A DNA stretch of 64,000 nucleotides from Liopterus haemorrhoidalis (Eukaryota > Arthropoda > Insecta > Coleoptera > Dytiscidae), in NCBI GenBank assembly GCA_963971575.1, contig OZ020611.1:144672419-144736418 (forward strand). The letters run 5' to 3'. The translations under genes were made by a program, and so were the position numbers. Each line of letters begins with the position of its first letter. Position 1 is the first letter of the stretch. Positions 1 through 11,070 of this stretch are shown here, piece after piece. The notes under the pieces are model-generated. The model searched no databases. It saw nothing but the letters and a program-made list of their open reading frames with translations, and was not told where the DNA came from.

Positions 1-1000
1 TCAACATGCAATCCGTAATCTGGACCCACTTATGATAACGACTCATTAACGATAATGATGACGGCTCATTACACTAATTGGTTTTTATAAAACACACGTA
101 GAATTTGATAGAGAGATCAGATGTTTTCATACGTTGTAAGAGTGAATACCTAGAATAAAATAGTCTGTGAACAACTTGAGTTTTATTTAAATAATAAATT
201 CCTTATTTGTTTACATCAGAAGTGGGATCGAGTCGACGTTTCTGCTTGTGAATGGGATTCATGCACGTCTTAATAATATTTTGTTATTTTATTGGGGATC
301 TTGCTTTGTTGCATTTTTGCAGTGTTTTGTTTAAATTATTAATTTGATGATTAAGTGACAAAGAGTGATGTGACAAATTATTACCTGTCTGCGTTGTTTC
401 GGATATTATTGAATTTAAGTTTGTGTGCTTGAACAGTTACAAAAGTTAATTATGCAATTTTGTTCATGAAAAACTTATTTAATCAATTTGCGAAGGCGAA
501 CGTTCGAAAACGTTTCTGGTTGTGAATGGGAAAAATTGAACAAATGGGTATGAAAATACTGTTTGTCTAAGATAGTAGTTTGAAAGTGAAAAACGCAAGT
601 GATAGTTTCAATTATTGCAAATAATAAGTGATTATGGTGGAACACATTGGTGGAACTTCCACCGTGGAAGGAAAACGAAACGTTTGAAAACGATTTCCGA
701 CGTTTTTAGATGAAACACTTTTCAGACTATAATTTTTCAGGTATTATTCGTGCTATCAAACTAGTTACGTCTGGTAAAGCTATTTCCTAATAGAATTTAT
801 ACTTAGTAATTGACAACAGATTGAGGTGCAGTTAAGACGAAATAGCAAATGTATTGATGAAAATTATCAAAATTGACAAGCGTTGTTTTATTTAGGGACA
901 AACAACTTACATGCAGGAAAATCTTTAGATAATGAATAAAATGGTAATGAAGAAGAAATACAAAAAAAATTGTCAGAAGGGACGAGCGGTATTCTGTTTA
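1..1000. other. Possible LTR-retrotransposon end and leader (weak)
   Basis: No open frame is supported here. A stretch with AATAAA-like signals near 190-200 is followed at 214-230 by CATCAGAAGTGGGATC, which could be an LTR-to-leader junction of a copia-like element. This is a family impression only. A short motif, CGTTTCTG(C/G)TTGTGAATGGGA, occurs at about 237 and 511, and a related CG-rich motif near 672-705. The left LTR and any gag gene are not visible, because the window starts inside the feature and a DNA transposon begins at about 1005. Confidence 0.22.
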
Positions 1001-1004
1001 TGGA

Positions 1005-2910
1005 CAAATTGTATGAAGGTATAGTTTGCTTCACGATAAGTTGAAGTGACTATCTACTTATGGTCCTAAATACAGTGGGTGGTAATTACAAATAACTCTA
1101 ATCCCTTGTTTGTACCCATAAACTAGCCAGAGAAGTATCAGGTATAAATTACATTACACCATGTAATGACACAATTGTAACAAGAAATAAACATAAGATA
1201 TCATCAAAATAAACTTTATTTTTATTATAAATACAATTAATTTATAGAACTTATAATGAAATTTAAAACATTACAATTAGTATTTAAAACATTACAATAA
1301 AATAAATTTTAAATTAAATAATGTTTAAGATAAAAAAAATCTTACAAGTCCAAATCATTCTCTGAATCAGTCTCTAAATTAATGATTATAGTACGTTCTA
1401 TTTGAATATAACTGTCCTCAGTTTTAATAACATGATTTACACAATTTTTTCAACTATCTACAGGGATATTTTCCACTTCTTTTTTGTATAAGTTCTATCA
1501 CAGTGCCGTTTAAAGTGGGAGAAAAATTATTCCGTTTTATTCTCGCCTTTAACTGACTCCACATTTGTTCAATAGGATTGAATATACAATAATACGTGTG
1601 TCCTTTGCATTGAGCAATATTATCGCAAACATATTCTTTAGAAAAACTATAATTTTTTAATAATTTAATTAAACAATTTTTTTTATAACTTTCTTCAATG
1701 TAAATATCATTTATATAAAAAGTCTTGGATTTCCTTCTTACTGTTTGCACTATTCGGTACTTTATTTAGTTGCCGACTATGGTAACTTGCATTGTCCATA
1801 ACAATAACACTGTTAGTCGGTATATTCGGGAGTAATTTATTTTCGAACCAGTTTTCGAACATTTCCGCCGTGGTATCGTCATGGTAGTCGAGTCTAGAAT
1901 CTTTGATATTTTTCGCAGAAAGCAAGAGTGCATTCGGTATCCATCCAGTTTCAGAACCTGCATGAAGTATCGTAATACGTTTACCTTTATTAAACGGTGC
2001 TCTTGTTTGACATTTATTTGACGTATCCACCCAACCTTTTGACTTTGTTTCATGTGTGTCGTACCAAGTTTCATCTAAATAAATTATTGACCTTTTATCT
2101 TCTCTGTATTTTTTAATGTTTTTTAAATAATTTTGTCTCAAAAGTTTTAATCGCTCTGACTCCATAAGGAACTGCTTTTTATTTAAAGTTTTAAATTGAA
2201 ACCCTATACTTTTAAGGGCACGCCATAAGGTCACCTTTGAACAATTAATTTCACACTGGTCTTGGATTAATCTTTTGAGCAATATGTCCAATGTTGGCAC
2301 ATTTTGTTCGGTGTACATTTGGTAATTTTTTTGCCGTATTACATCTTTCTGGAAACCATCCAAACATTTTGATATGCCTGAATCCTTTCGTTTTCTTCTC
2401 CTATCAATGGATTTATTTACAATATTCCATACTGTTGTCATCGCTACTTTCGTTGCCTTGCTTGTCTCTTCTAATGCCGCTTGTTTGTTTTTGCGGTTCC
2501 TTAAATATTGGCCACAATTTCTTTAGCTTCTACAGGTAAATATATACAAGTTTTTTCCCGATTTTTTTTTATTGGATCTTGCATTATATAATCATTTTCT
2601 ATCATGGTCACATAGTCATCTGCTTCATTTGCTTGCACAGAAGTTAATTGTTCGTTCCAAGGACGCAACATGTTTTTAACACGTACTGAACTATTTAACA
2701 CAAATCACAAGTTATCTGATTCAAAAAAATTCAAAGCGAAATGAAAAGATATTTAAAACATCTGCAATTTATACCTGATACATCACTGACTAGTTTATGG
2801 GTACCAACAAGGGATTAGTGTTATTTGTAATTACCACCCGCTGTGTTTAGGACCATAAGTAGATAGTCACTTCATCTTCTCGTGAAACAAACTATACTTT
2901 ATACTATTTG
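1005..2910 (-). mobile_element. Tc1/IS630-like DNA transposon with about 120-bp TIRs
   Basis: Terminal inverted repeats lie at about 1005-1126 and 2788-2910. Reverse-complementing the right end gives a near-identical match to the left end, including GAAGTGACTATCTACTTATGGTCCTAAA and GGGTGGTAATTACAAATAA. The element carries one minus-strand transposase reading region that is now broken. Exact outer ends and the target duplication are unclear, because similarity fades gradually outside the GTATAGTTTG motif. The DDE motifs place it in the IS630-Tc1-mariner superfamily. A deletion derivative of a related family lies at 26047-27046. Confidence 0.8.
1342..2701 (-). pseudogene. IS630/Tc1-like transposase, frameshifted
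   Basis: This encoded the cut-and-paste transposase of the surrounding element. Reading on the minus strand, an N-terminal piece (2501-2701, ending LPVEAKEIVANI) is separated by a frameshift from the main frame (about 2500-1707). The main frame has a helix-turn-helix-like region, then YLDETWYD (first catalytic D at 2073-2075) and IVMDNASYHS (second D at 1794-1796). A further shift leads to FNPIEQMW (glutamate at 1568-1570) and an acidic tail ending at 1342. Spacing is about D92D74E, longer than the D34E of classical Tc1. At least two frameshifts make it non-functional. I recognise the superfamily but not a named subfamily. Confidence 0.75.
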
Positions 2911-2916
2911 TAATAA

Positions 2917-3960
2917 TTGTGGCTCTGTAAGGTGTATTTTATAAATTAATTAGTTTTAAAAAAATCTGTTTTGTAAAAAGTATTTTTGTCAAATTCTTGT
3001 ATGCTCAATTTTGTGGGTAACTGTACGTTGTCTCCAAGTGGAGACTGTGGAAGCCATCTCCGTGGTGGCATTTGGTGATAAATTAAAACTATTCTTGTCA
3101 TGAGGGTTGCGTTTTCTCTCGTGGAGTATTGGGGCGCGTATGGAGGAGGTGGGGTAGAGGGAACGGCTAGTATCGCGACTCGGGGCCTCCCGACCTGGAG
3201 ACCGGTGTTGGACTCACGTGCCATGCGTCAGATCGTACTCCCCCACATTCAGAGCTGGTTTACTAACATACTTGGGTTCTGGCTATCCATCAACCCTTTT
3301 GAGGAGCGCCCTTAAGGGATTAACCCGAATAACCGGCATTATCGCCGCCAGCGGAAAGTTTTATTTCTGTCTGGCGCCGGAAGTGCTTGAAACATACCTC
3401 AACCTTGTATGGAACTCCCTCATTGGGCAAGGGGGAAGATTGGAAACATAGTCACCGGCCTCTTTATATGACCAAAGGAAACGGTCGTCGTCATAATCTA
3501 CCTATCAGTCCTTCCAGTTGGGCCAGAAGCATTCATTTGTTGCAGTATTCCCCTGTTCTTCACGCTACCTGTGCGGGTGATGGCCAGCTAGTTCGGCCCC
3601 GGTTCTCTGGGTCTCGGGGTGTTCTGAACTCTGCGATACCACCTGTCCCCCACCTCTGTTCTCGTACCGAGACCACAAAATTCTCGTTTAGAGATTACGC
3701 AACCTAAAACATGACAAGGATTAGTAATATTTCACCCTCGGTTGGGAATTAAATGCACACCATGGAGACCATTGTTTCTGTAGTCTCTATGACAACAGGG
3801 AGAGATATTCCAGTATGTACTGAAGCGGAGGTCGGGATTCATGGAGTACGGAGAAAGGAGTTCTTCCGGGAGATGAAGACGCAATGATGCCTCTTCGCTG
3901 AGAAAATAATTTTAAGTGCGTACATCAGAATAAAAGTATATTAACTCACATTATGACAAA
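2917..3960. other. GC-richer unexplained block
   Basis: From about 3040 to 3720 the base composition is clearly richer in G+C than the surroundings, and several overlapping forward frames of 70-106 codons are open (3100-3315, 3218-3451, 3387-3707). None has a motif I can name, and none has a convincing start context or splice sites. It may be the 5' region of a retrotransposon, or an exon of an unknown gene. A repeat 'GGAGACTGTGGAAGCCATCTCC' forms a weak inverted pair near 3040-3062. No function is claimed. Confidence 0.3.
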
Positions 3961-4705
3961 TTTATCTAAGAGCAAATTGAATATCAAATCCTAGACCATA
4001 CATGTATTTAATATGATTAAAGCAATATTTATAATAACAATAAAAATAGAAAATTACATTTGAATGAGCACTTGATACCACATGTCTTTCAATAAAAATA
4101 TAATTTTATGAACAAATGGAGTTAATACACTTTTATTTTGGGGTACCTGCAGATAATTTAAAGCAATGTAATGAAATATTTTAGGGAGATTATTTCTGAT
4201 TTCAACACAAAATATTTTCAATTTGTTTTTAAGTACGATTAATATCCAATATGGATATATTTGATTTATTCAAAAAGTGATTCATGCTGTTTTTTTTTGG
4301 ATTTGTTCGAGAGCAGTCGATTAAGTCCAATATGTTTGGACATTTAATATTGGTCTAAAAACTGAACAATAATATACAATAACATTTTTAATTAAAAATT
4401 AGTTTGTCAATTAATAATTTTTTATTAATCGATGACTAAAATAATGTCTTTTTCGCTTTTATTTAATTAAAAATTAGTTTAGAAGATGAAATCTATATTT
4501 TAATTTAAATTATTTTGGAAACAAAACGATAACGTCCAAACTGTTTGGAAGTTTCTAATTTGTCTGAAAAACAAATCTATGATGTCCAATTTTTTTTAGA
4601 AAATTGACATTATGAAATTAATTGATAATATGCTGATTTACTGAAAAAAAAAAAGAAAATGAAATTATTTCACCACTAACAATGTTTCTTTTTTGAAAAA
4701 TGTTA
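3960..4705. repeat. AT-rich non-coding stretch with diverged direct repeats
   Basis: No gene is visible. Two diverged copies of a motif occur about 190 bp apart: GTCCAATATGTTTGGACATTTAATATTGGTCT near 4326, and GTCCAAACTGTTTGGAAGTTTCTAATTTGTCT near 4530. A shared TTTAATTAAAAATTAGTTT block follows or precedes each. This suggests an old tandem duplication. Confidence 0.35.
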
Positions 4706-4711
4706 TTAACT

Positions 4712-4900
4712 AGAGGTGTGCTTTCGTAAGAAGGTTGTCTATGAAGCATAGGGATTCGGGTTCAATTCCCGAACACCATTTTCATACTCCTGTGCACTCA
4801 ATCCAGGGATCGACTCTGCACTCATTTTATTATTAAAATGATTGTTTATACAGGGATAATAGGAGCATAAACGTCACCTAGCCGTTGGGCACCAATTATT
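4712..4900 (+). mobile_element. tRNA-derived SINE
   Basis: The head resembles a decayed tRNA. A T-arm is formed by TCGGGTTCAATTCCCGA at about 4757-4773, which includes a pol III B-box (GGTTCAATTCC). The 5' GGTGT near 4714 can pair with ACACC just after the T-arm. The body, with CTGTGCACTCAATCCAGGGATCGACTCTGCACTC, is not tRNA-like and runs to about 4900. A tRNA gene is unlikely, since the D- and anticodon arms do not fold well. Confidence 0.45.
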
Positions 4901-4996
4901 TACTTAATTAATTAAAAATTTAATATTTTTACTTAACATTTCAATATTTAATTGTATAGTTGTTGAATATATTTCCTGTGTAGGGCGTATGGGCCC

Positions 4997-5028
4997 CATT
5001 TACCAGGTGTGGGTCCGCCTGGTAAATG
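4997..5028. repeat. Perfect 11-bp hairpin
   Basis: CATTTACCAGG and CCTGGTAAATG are perfect inverted arms around a 10-base loop. It may be the remains of a small transposon end; no other partner was found. Confidence 0.6.
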
Positions 5029-5145
5029 TTTACACCTTATGTGGGAATAATAATATATTTAAGAGTTAAATATTTTAACGGATATTTTCAAAAAAAATAA
5101 TAATAAATAAATTTAATCTTGAAACATTTTAAGGCAATAAAATAT

Positions 5146-5159
5146 ATTTAATATATATA

Positions 5160-5207
<48 letters not shown>
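5146..5207. repeat. (TA)n microsatellite
   Basis: An almost pure TA dinucleotide run with a few ATTTA interruptions at its start. Confidence 0.9.
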
Positions 5208-5211
<4 letters not shown>

Positions 5212-5410
5212 TGAAAAAAAATAATCAAATTATGATTACAGGCAAATTAGTTTAAAAATTTTCAAAAAAAAAAAAATATGATTAGTTGATAAATTAATTT
5301 TACATATTTTGTCAAATTAATGTTAACAATTTGTAAAATACAATGTTTAAAGGAAATAATATTTGAGAATATTTCGAGGTGTAATATTTAAAATGATCTA
5401 TATTATTAGA

Positions 5411-5712
5411 GACCGGGAGCTCATGACATTTTTGGTCTCCGATTTCATACAGCATGCCTTTTGGGGGAGAGAATATTTACCCTGTGACAACAAAAAAAGG
5501 ATGGTACTAAACCCCTGCACGCTTTCCGGTCATAGGGAAAATTGCATTTCCACTTGCACAAAAATTTTGTGTTTTTCTCTGATTTAATATTGCTTGCCCT
5601 TTTGTCAAAACAAAGTTAAAACAAATTTAAAGTATTTTAATTATAGGCATACGATTTGGAGCGTCCCAAAGGGCTCAAACGGTCACGTGATCTTGTTTTC
5701 ATACAGCATGCC
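5411..5712 (-). mobile_element. Foldback element, single-arm copy
   Basis: Starting at GACCGGGAGCTC, this matches one arm plus the loop of the complete palindromic element at 20874-21370. Here the loop is read in the opposite sense, so the copy is inserted in the reverse direction and lacks its second arm. It keeps the roughly 60-bp internal segment (TGTGACAACA...CATAGGGAAAAT) found in the left arm of the complete copy but missing from that copy's right arm. Non-coding. Confidence 0.7.
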
Positions 5713-5938
5713 GATGAAAAGAATTAAAGTTTGTGTCATAAAACCCCTATAAAAAAATTGGCATGTGGCCCTCGTTGGCCCAAGGGTGGAAAATTTCGGA
5801 AAATATTTGTGAATATTTTAATAGGATTTTACTTGATTTCTTTTTGCATGCCATTTTAACTATAGGTTATTGATATAATGCTTTGCTGTATAACATAATT
5901 GGCATGTAGATAAGGAGGTCCTAAAACAGAGGAATGCA

Positions 5939-6242
5939 TCGGAAAAGTTGCAAAAAAAAATTGGAAAATTTCGGTCATATTATTTTGCATGCCTTTTTGC
6001 ATTTCACTAAATAATGTTGTTTTTAGCTCAAATACAAAATGGAATGCATGTCGATGAAGCCCATCACATCATAAATAATAAGAAAAGTTGCAAAAAAAAT
6101 TGGAAAACTTAGGTCATATTATTTTGCATGCCATTTTGCATTTCACTAAATAATGTTGTTTTTAGCTCAAATACAAAATGGCATGCATGCCGAGGAAGCC
6201 CATCACATCATAAATAATAAGAAAAGTTGCAAAAAAAATTGT
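5939..6242. repeat. Tandem repeat, about 140-bp unit, 2.2 copies
   Basis: Two almost identical units start GAAAAGTTGCAAAAAAAATTGG and end CATCACATCATAAATAATAA (about 5939-6081 and 6082-6220), then a third is cut off after 22 bases. After the array, CCCTGTAGCCCAGATGG is the same motif found in the composite repeats at 28480 and 33700, so this belongs to the same broad repeat family. Confidence 0.8.
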
Positions 6243-6819
6243 CCCAAACCCTGTAGCCCAGATGGTGTAAGCCCCCCTAAATTTTACTCAACATTTCCCC
6301 CCCCCCCCAGATTTTAAGAGTTAGCGCCGCCACTGCTTCAACCTTGTTATAAACGATATCCACTGCGCTAGGGAAATATTTGAAATACTATGGTCTATTT
6401 CAAATAAAAAAAAAAGTAGATAGCGTTGCGAACCGAGTACGATTTACACTGGATAAATACAGTATAGCGGAAAATTTAAAATAAGTTAACAACTAGGGCA
6501 TGGGCGTAGTAACTGGGTTAGCAAGAGATTTTTTTTTTTAATTTAAAAAAGGTTAATAAGATATGGAAATAAACAAGGCAGATAATACACTTACGTTATT
6601 TATACGACATAAATTCAGTTTAATGGGAAATTTGAAAGAGTTAAAAAAATATTAATTTTAAAAATGATGTACTATATATAAAAAGAGAGATTTGGCTAAA
6701 AGAGTTTAAATAAAGCAATAAAACAAACAATATATCTTCAGAGCTAAAGTTTCTTATTTAAATAATTATTGTAAATAAATATTAAAAATATATGTATATA
6801 TGAAGGTCTAAAAATTATA
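6243..6819. other. Non-coding interval
   Basis: It includes a C-run at 6298-6311 followed by AGTTAGCGCCGCCACTG, an end motif similar to that at 51079-51091. Beyond this I see only AT-rich sequence. A short piece at 6365-6405 contains ATGGTCTATTTCAAAT, which is inverted relative to the sequence just before the minisatellite at 7204. Confidence 0.4.
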
Positions 6820-7089
6820 TCAATAACTTCTTCTTTGGGCACAATCAGCTGGGCTGTCTTTTGGCCTCACATTAGTCCTCTCTCTTGATCTGTATATGTC
6901 AAGTGTCAAAAAATATTTATATGTCAGATAACCTAAAAAATATATAACTGCGTAAAAACAAATTACATGGAGAATTTTCTCCATAAAATCTACGCCAAGA
7001 ATATAAATAAAAGTCAAAATATGTAAATAATAACAAAATATATGAAAAAATTTAAATAATATATATTTCCAATGTACGACACTGAACAT
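6820..7089 (-). CDS. Doubtful 89-residue hydrophobic ORF
   Basis: An open minus-strand frame of 89 codons. Its first 60 or so residues are rich in I, F, Y and L and could form two membrane segments (about residues 8-32 and 38-60). They are followed by a charged tail with RSRERTNVRPKDSPADC. No homologous family comes to mind, the start context is weak and there is no clear polyadenylation signal close downstream. In DNA this AT-rich, frames encoding F/I/Y-rich peptides arise by chance. I list it because the polar tail is not low-complexity; it may well be spurious. Confidence 0.15.
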   Translation of the reverse strand: MFSVVHWKYILFKFFHIFCYYLHILTFIYILGVDFMEKILHVICFYAVIYFLGYLTYKYFLTLDIYRSRERTNVRPKDSPADCAQRRSY

Positions 7090-7203
7090 CTGTCAACTTG
7101 GACTAAAAACAATATTTTAACAGTCTAATAGGGATGAAGACCAATCCGAAGCAAGGACAAACAGCTCCTATCTTCTTACACACATTTTTCTACTTTAAAA
7201 TAG

Positions 7204-7405
7204 ACCATAGGGAAGATTTGAAATATGACGGGAGATTTGAAACACTAGAGGAGATTTGATATACTAGGAAAGATTTGAAATAGTAGGGAAGATTTGAAAT
7301 ACTAGGAAAATATTTGAAATACTAGGAAATATATGAAATACTAGGAAACATTTGAAATACAAGGGGAGAAATATTTGAAATACCAGAAAGTATTAGAAAT
7401 ACTTT
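7204..7405. repeat. Degenerate minisatellite, about 20-bp unit
   Basis: About ten imperfect copies of GATTTGAAATACTAGGAAA occur in a row. The sequence immediately before it, AAAATAGACCATAGGG, is an inverted match to 6388-6400. Confidence 0.8.
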
Positions 7406-8360
7406 ATTTCAATTATTCTCAGCTCTACTACCTACTAGCGGTTGAAATTCTAACAATGTTTATTTTTATAAAATGATATCTACTTAGCAAAGTACTTGAC
7501 GAAATAATTTAACATGAATTGTATGGTACAAGTAATAATTTACATTATTGATAGCTCTCAGGAAACAACTGTAAAGATAATTTGCGTTAAATTTTTTTTC
7601 AATATTAATTTTAACATATTTCTAACATGCTTTTGACGATTTCGTGTGAGACAACAATTTCTGTAACAAGCTTCTATAATTGTATAAAGTAACAAGAACA
7701 TGAAATAACTAATAATAACCGAGCTCTATGAAATCAGTGTCACAAAAAATATGAAGAAGTAATAAGAAATACTGAGAGCTGGAACATTGGCGCAGGTACA
7801 GTTTTTTCACAGTTCTCACAAAGTAAATAGATTTTTATCAATTTTTTTGTGGACAGTCTTTAGATTTTCAGTATTTCCAAATAGTAAATAGGAATAACAT
7901 AATGTACCCTTAAGTAGAATAGGAGAAATAATTTTATTCTGTTCCCCATCCTTTAGTTTTTATTAAAAATATAAAGTACTAGCTAAGTTTCCATTAATTT
8001 TTAGTTTTTTTTTTCGTTGTATACATTTTTGGTCGAACGGATATAATGAGTGAAATATTTCAAAATATTTTATTTATATATTAGTAGGCGTTCACCAAGC
8101 CTACCAAATATTCATTCGATTGAAAAGTTCTTACCACAAAAATATATATTTTTAAAATTCTAAACAATTTTTCTTATACAAAATATTGTTGTAAAGTAAA
8201 TAATATATGAGATACTTTTTAAAAGATAAAGTTTTTTGTTGGCGTTTCTCATAACTCTCCAAATACTCATCCAACTGAAAACATGCATATAATAAAAACG
8301 AAATATATTTTATTTTAAATAATTTGTGTCATATACATTTCTGCTGTTAATCAATCTTTA
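7406..8360. other. AT-rich interval without gene
   Basis: No coding signal. A weak direct repeat of about 130-bp spacing is visible (GGCGTTCACCAAGCCTACCAAATATTCATTCGATTGAAAA near 8087 and GGCGTTTCTCATAACTCTCCAAATACTCATCCAACTGAAAA near 8240). Confidence 0.4.
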
Positions 8361-8362
8361 TA

Positions 8363-8929
8363 CGAGGGATGTTTCCAAAGTTCTGGGAATTTAGCTATAA
8401 TTTTTATTAATTTGTTAATTTTCGTCAATATTACAATGTAGTTTTTCAACATAATCTCCATTTAACTGAATACATTTATCCCAACGATAAACTAATTTTT
8501 TTAAGCCGTTCTCAAATAACTTTCATTTACCGACGTGCTTGGGCGCCCACTGCGTGGATCGTCTTCTAGTGATGTTCTACCGGTTTTAAAACGATCGATC
8601 CACCGATAAACAGTACTTTTGGATTCTGAAGACTCACCAAATACTCCTTGCAGACGCTGAATAATTTCTGATGTTTTCACACCTTCTTTCCACAAAAAGA
8701 AAATTATTGCTCTTTGAGATTTTGCTGCGTCTTCCATGGTTAAAAAAAACAGTGCTATGAAAACGCGTCTATATCAGTCGAACACCTAAATCAGACCGAA
8801 CAATATAGCACTAGATAGTTGCATAAACATGTCAATATTTGTCTGGCACCAATAACATTGCCTAAATGCCTATAAGTTCTGCGTAATTTAATTATAGCAC
8901 AATTCCCAGAATTTAGGAAACATCCCTTG
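8363..8929 (-). mobile_element. Internally deleted mariner element
   Basis: Inverted ends CGAGGGATGTTTCCAAAGTTCTGGGAATT (left) and the complement of AATTCCCAGAATTTAGGAAACATCCCTTG (right) are flanked by TA on both sides (8361-8362, 8930-8931). This is typical of mariner insertions. At 567 bp it has lost more than half of a normal 1.3-kb element. Confidence 0.88.
8415..8737 (-). pseudogene. mariner transposase, central deletion
   Basis: The N-terminal 70 or so residues carry the mariner helix-turn-helix region (STVYRWIDRFKTGRTSLEDD then PRSGRPST). The frame then jumps, near 8510-8520, directly to the family's C-terminal end (KLVYRWDKCIQLNGDYVEK, stop at 8415-8417). The whole DDD catalytic core is missing, so it cannot transpose itself, but both TIRs remain. 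A different mariner lineage from the copies at 12900 and 54829. Confidence 0.85.
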
Positions 8930-8931
8930 TA

Positions 8932-9318
8932 TATAAAATCGCTGAGGTGTCTGTCAGATGTCCTTCTAGATGATTTTTGCGTACTTCCCGGTGACCTAGA
9001 AAGTTGAAATTTGGCATGCGGTTTTCTAGGAACATTCTTAAGATGAGAAAAAATCCTAAACCTAGAAAATTCAAAAAGGTCCCATGTTATCTTAATGGGA
9101 CAAAAAATGAAGTTTGTTCGATTGCGTTGCAATTCAATATCTGGGGGTGTTCGAAACTCCTAAACACGACCCTTGTATTAGTTTTCCGAAATTTTGACCA
9201 TCTACTCCTAAACAGGTACCCGAATGATAGCTTAAAATTTCAAAATCGTTTTTTACTTTTGTTGGGGTGTTTTTTACTGACGAACACAACCCGGCTTCGT
9301 ATGACTATCTACCTGCAC
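8932..9318 (+). repeat. Helitron-associated repeat, left part
   Basis: Contains AGTTGAAATTTGGCATGC near 9002 and TTCAATATCTGGGGGTGTTCGAAACTCCTAAACACGACC near 9135. A second copy of the latter, with CTGGGTGTGTTCTAGACTCCTAAACATGACC, lies at about 10210-10290. The two copies bracket the hAT-like insertions and lead into the helicase remnant. Confidence 0.5.
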
Positions 9319-10033
9319 CAGTAGTTTTCAACCAGGGTGTCGCCGCACCCTGCCGTAGGTATATGAAAGGCGAATTTCGTAGAATTAATACGGATGTCAT
9401 ACATGATGGTAGGCAGAGATGGGCGTCTACGCGTAAACTTGAATTTTTTACGTCTACGTGTAAATTTACCGTAGACAGCGTAGAGAAGTGTAGACTGTGT
9501 AGACACGTAGAATCTAGCGTAGAATAATGAAAAATGAGGTTATGTAACGTTTAAAAAAATAAAATACCGCCAGTTTTAAGCAGAAGAGCAGTAAAGAACT
9601 CAAATTTAATATTTTTGACAGCTTTCTGATTAAAACAACTACTAACTTTTAATTTTACTTTGACTTTAGTAGTTCATACAGACAGAAACCAAGTAATTTA
9701 TATTGTCCATAACATACGATTTGTGAGATAACATTTTTGGAAATAATATATGTAATTAGAACTACATAAAATTGAAATAAACATACACATTAAAGTAAAA
9801 TATTTAAACTGTTACCATTCTATTATTTCAAATATTACATTTAAACGTACTGCGCATGTACAGTTTACATTCGACACGTAAACAAAGGCATATTCTACTT
9901 GACATGTTTACGCGTAAAATCTACATTAGTCTACATCATGTATTCTACGCGCCCATCACTGATGGTAGGGCGCCTTGCATTTTTCATATTTTACATTAGA
10001 GTGCCATCATCAAAAAAAGGGTAAGAACCACTG
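9319..10033. mobile_element. hAT-like outer element (host of nested insertion)
   Basis: CAGTAGTTTTCAACCAGGGTGTCGC at the left and the complement of GGGTAAGAACCACTG at the right resemble the CAGTGGTTCTCAACC ends of hAT elements. No 8-bp duplication is recognisable outside, so the boundaries are uncertain. A younger hAT-type MITE (9414-9961) sits inside it. Confidence 0.35.
9414..9961. mobile_element. hAT-type non-autonomous element, 548 bp
   Basis: Ends CAGAGATGGGCG...CGCCCATCACTG form short TIRs. They are flanked by the perfect 8-bp direct repeat ATGGTAGG at 9406-9413 and 9962-9969, the duplication size made by hAT transposases. The interior is rich in GTAGAC/GTCTAC and CGTGTAAA motifs near the ends and has no coding frame. 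Similar ends, GTGATGGGCGTTTAC, occur in the element at 43339-44054. Confidence 0.9.
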
Positions 10034-10317
10034 GTATATTATATAAAAATATGGGTGGGGTATCAAATGAAAGCTATTGACAAGTAGATTAACAAACAAA
10101 ATTTTGTTTTTGTAAAAAAAGATTTTTGCTCAAAATTTATCTAAAAACTTTTTCCCAGAAGGGCCAAAAATTGGAACAAGAAAATACAATTTATTTGATT
10201 ACGTTTAATTTCAATATCTGGGTGTGTTCTAGACTCCTAAACATGACCATTTTATCAGTTTTCCGAAATGTTGATTGTCTACCGCTTTGTTACTGCTCAA
10301 CACAATCGAATAGGCAT

Positions 10318-11064
10318 CCGCTTATGAGCCCCGCGGGTCTAGGGGAGGATATCATTGAAATTCCAGATAAGCTCATCATCAATGAATCAATAGTGACGGC
10401 TACATTTGGAAGCAGTTTGACTGCCAGCGATGTCTTTAACTATTCCAATACAGCCATCCTTTGCCACCAAAATGAAGATGCTACAAGCATCAACGAAGAG
10501 GTTCTGAACTTTTAGAAGGGCGATATGTGAGGACGCTTTATGAACAGAAAAGTATCCAATAGAATTTTCGAATAGTCTTACCCCTCAGGGATGTCACCTC
10601 ACAAATTAAACTTAAAAGTAGGGGCAATAATTATGTTGTTACGAAACCTCCATGTAAAAAAGGGCCTATGTAATAGCAGACTCCTGGTCATGACGAAATT
10701 GTTGAAAAATCTAATAACTTTTACTGTTTTAACTGGATCTTTTCAAGGAAATCCAGCTTTCATTCTTAGGATCTTACGTCGAAGGCAGTTTCCAGTTAAA
10801 CTGGCATTTTCCATCACGATTAATAAATCGCAAGGTCAAACCAAGGACAAGGTAGGAATTTACCTGCCCAATGCTGTGTTCAGTCATGGGCAGCTCTACA
10901 TGGCCTTTTCACGGGTACGCCGTGCGACGGACCTTAAGGTGAAGGGCATAACCAATGGGAGTACTAATGGGAAACTCATAGAGCAGTCTGAATCTTTTTT
11001 TACAAAAAAATTAGTTTTTATAGAAGTTTTGTGGTGTGCTTGCCAACATATTAACACAACTTAA
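10318..11064 (+). pseudogene. Helitron Rep/Helicase, C-terminal remnant
   Basis: Two forward frames preserve the Pif1-family helicase tail of a Helitron protein. The first (10318-10515) contains GLGEDIIEIPDKL and NTAILCHQNEDATSINEEVL. After a break comes the second (10591-11064) with LNLKVGAIIMLLRNL, FPVKLAFSITINKSQGQT and FSHGQLYMAFSRVRRATDLKV, the last helicase motifs. The replication-initiator domain and Walker motifs are absent, so this is the 3' end of a dead element. Segments between motifs are missing compared with normal Helitrons. Confidence 0.85.
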
Positions 11065-11070
11065 TTTTTT

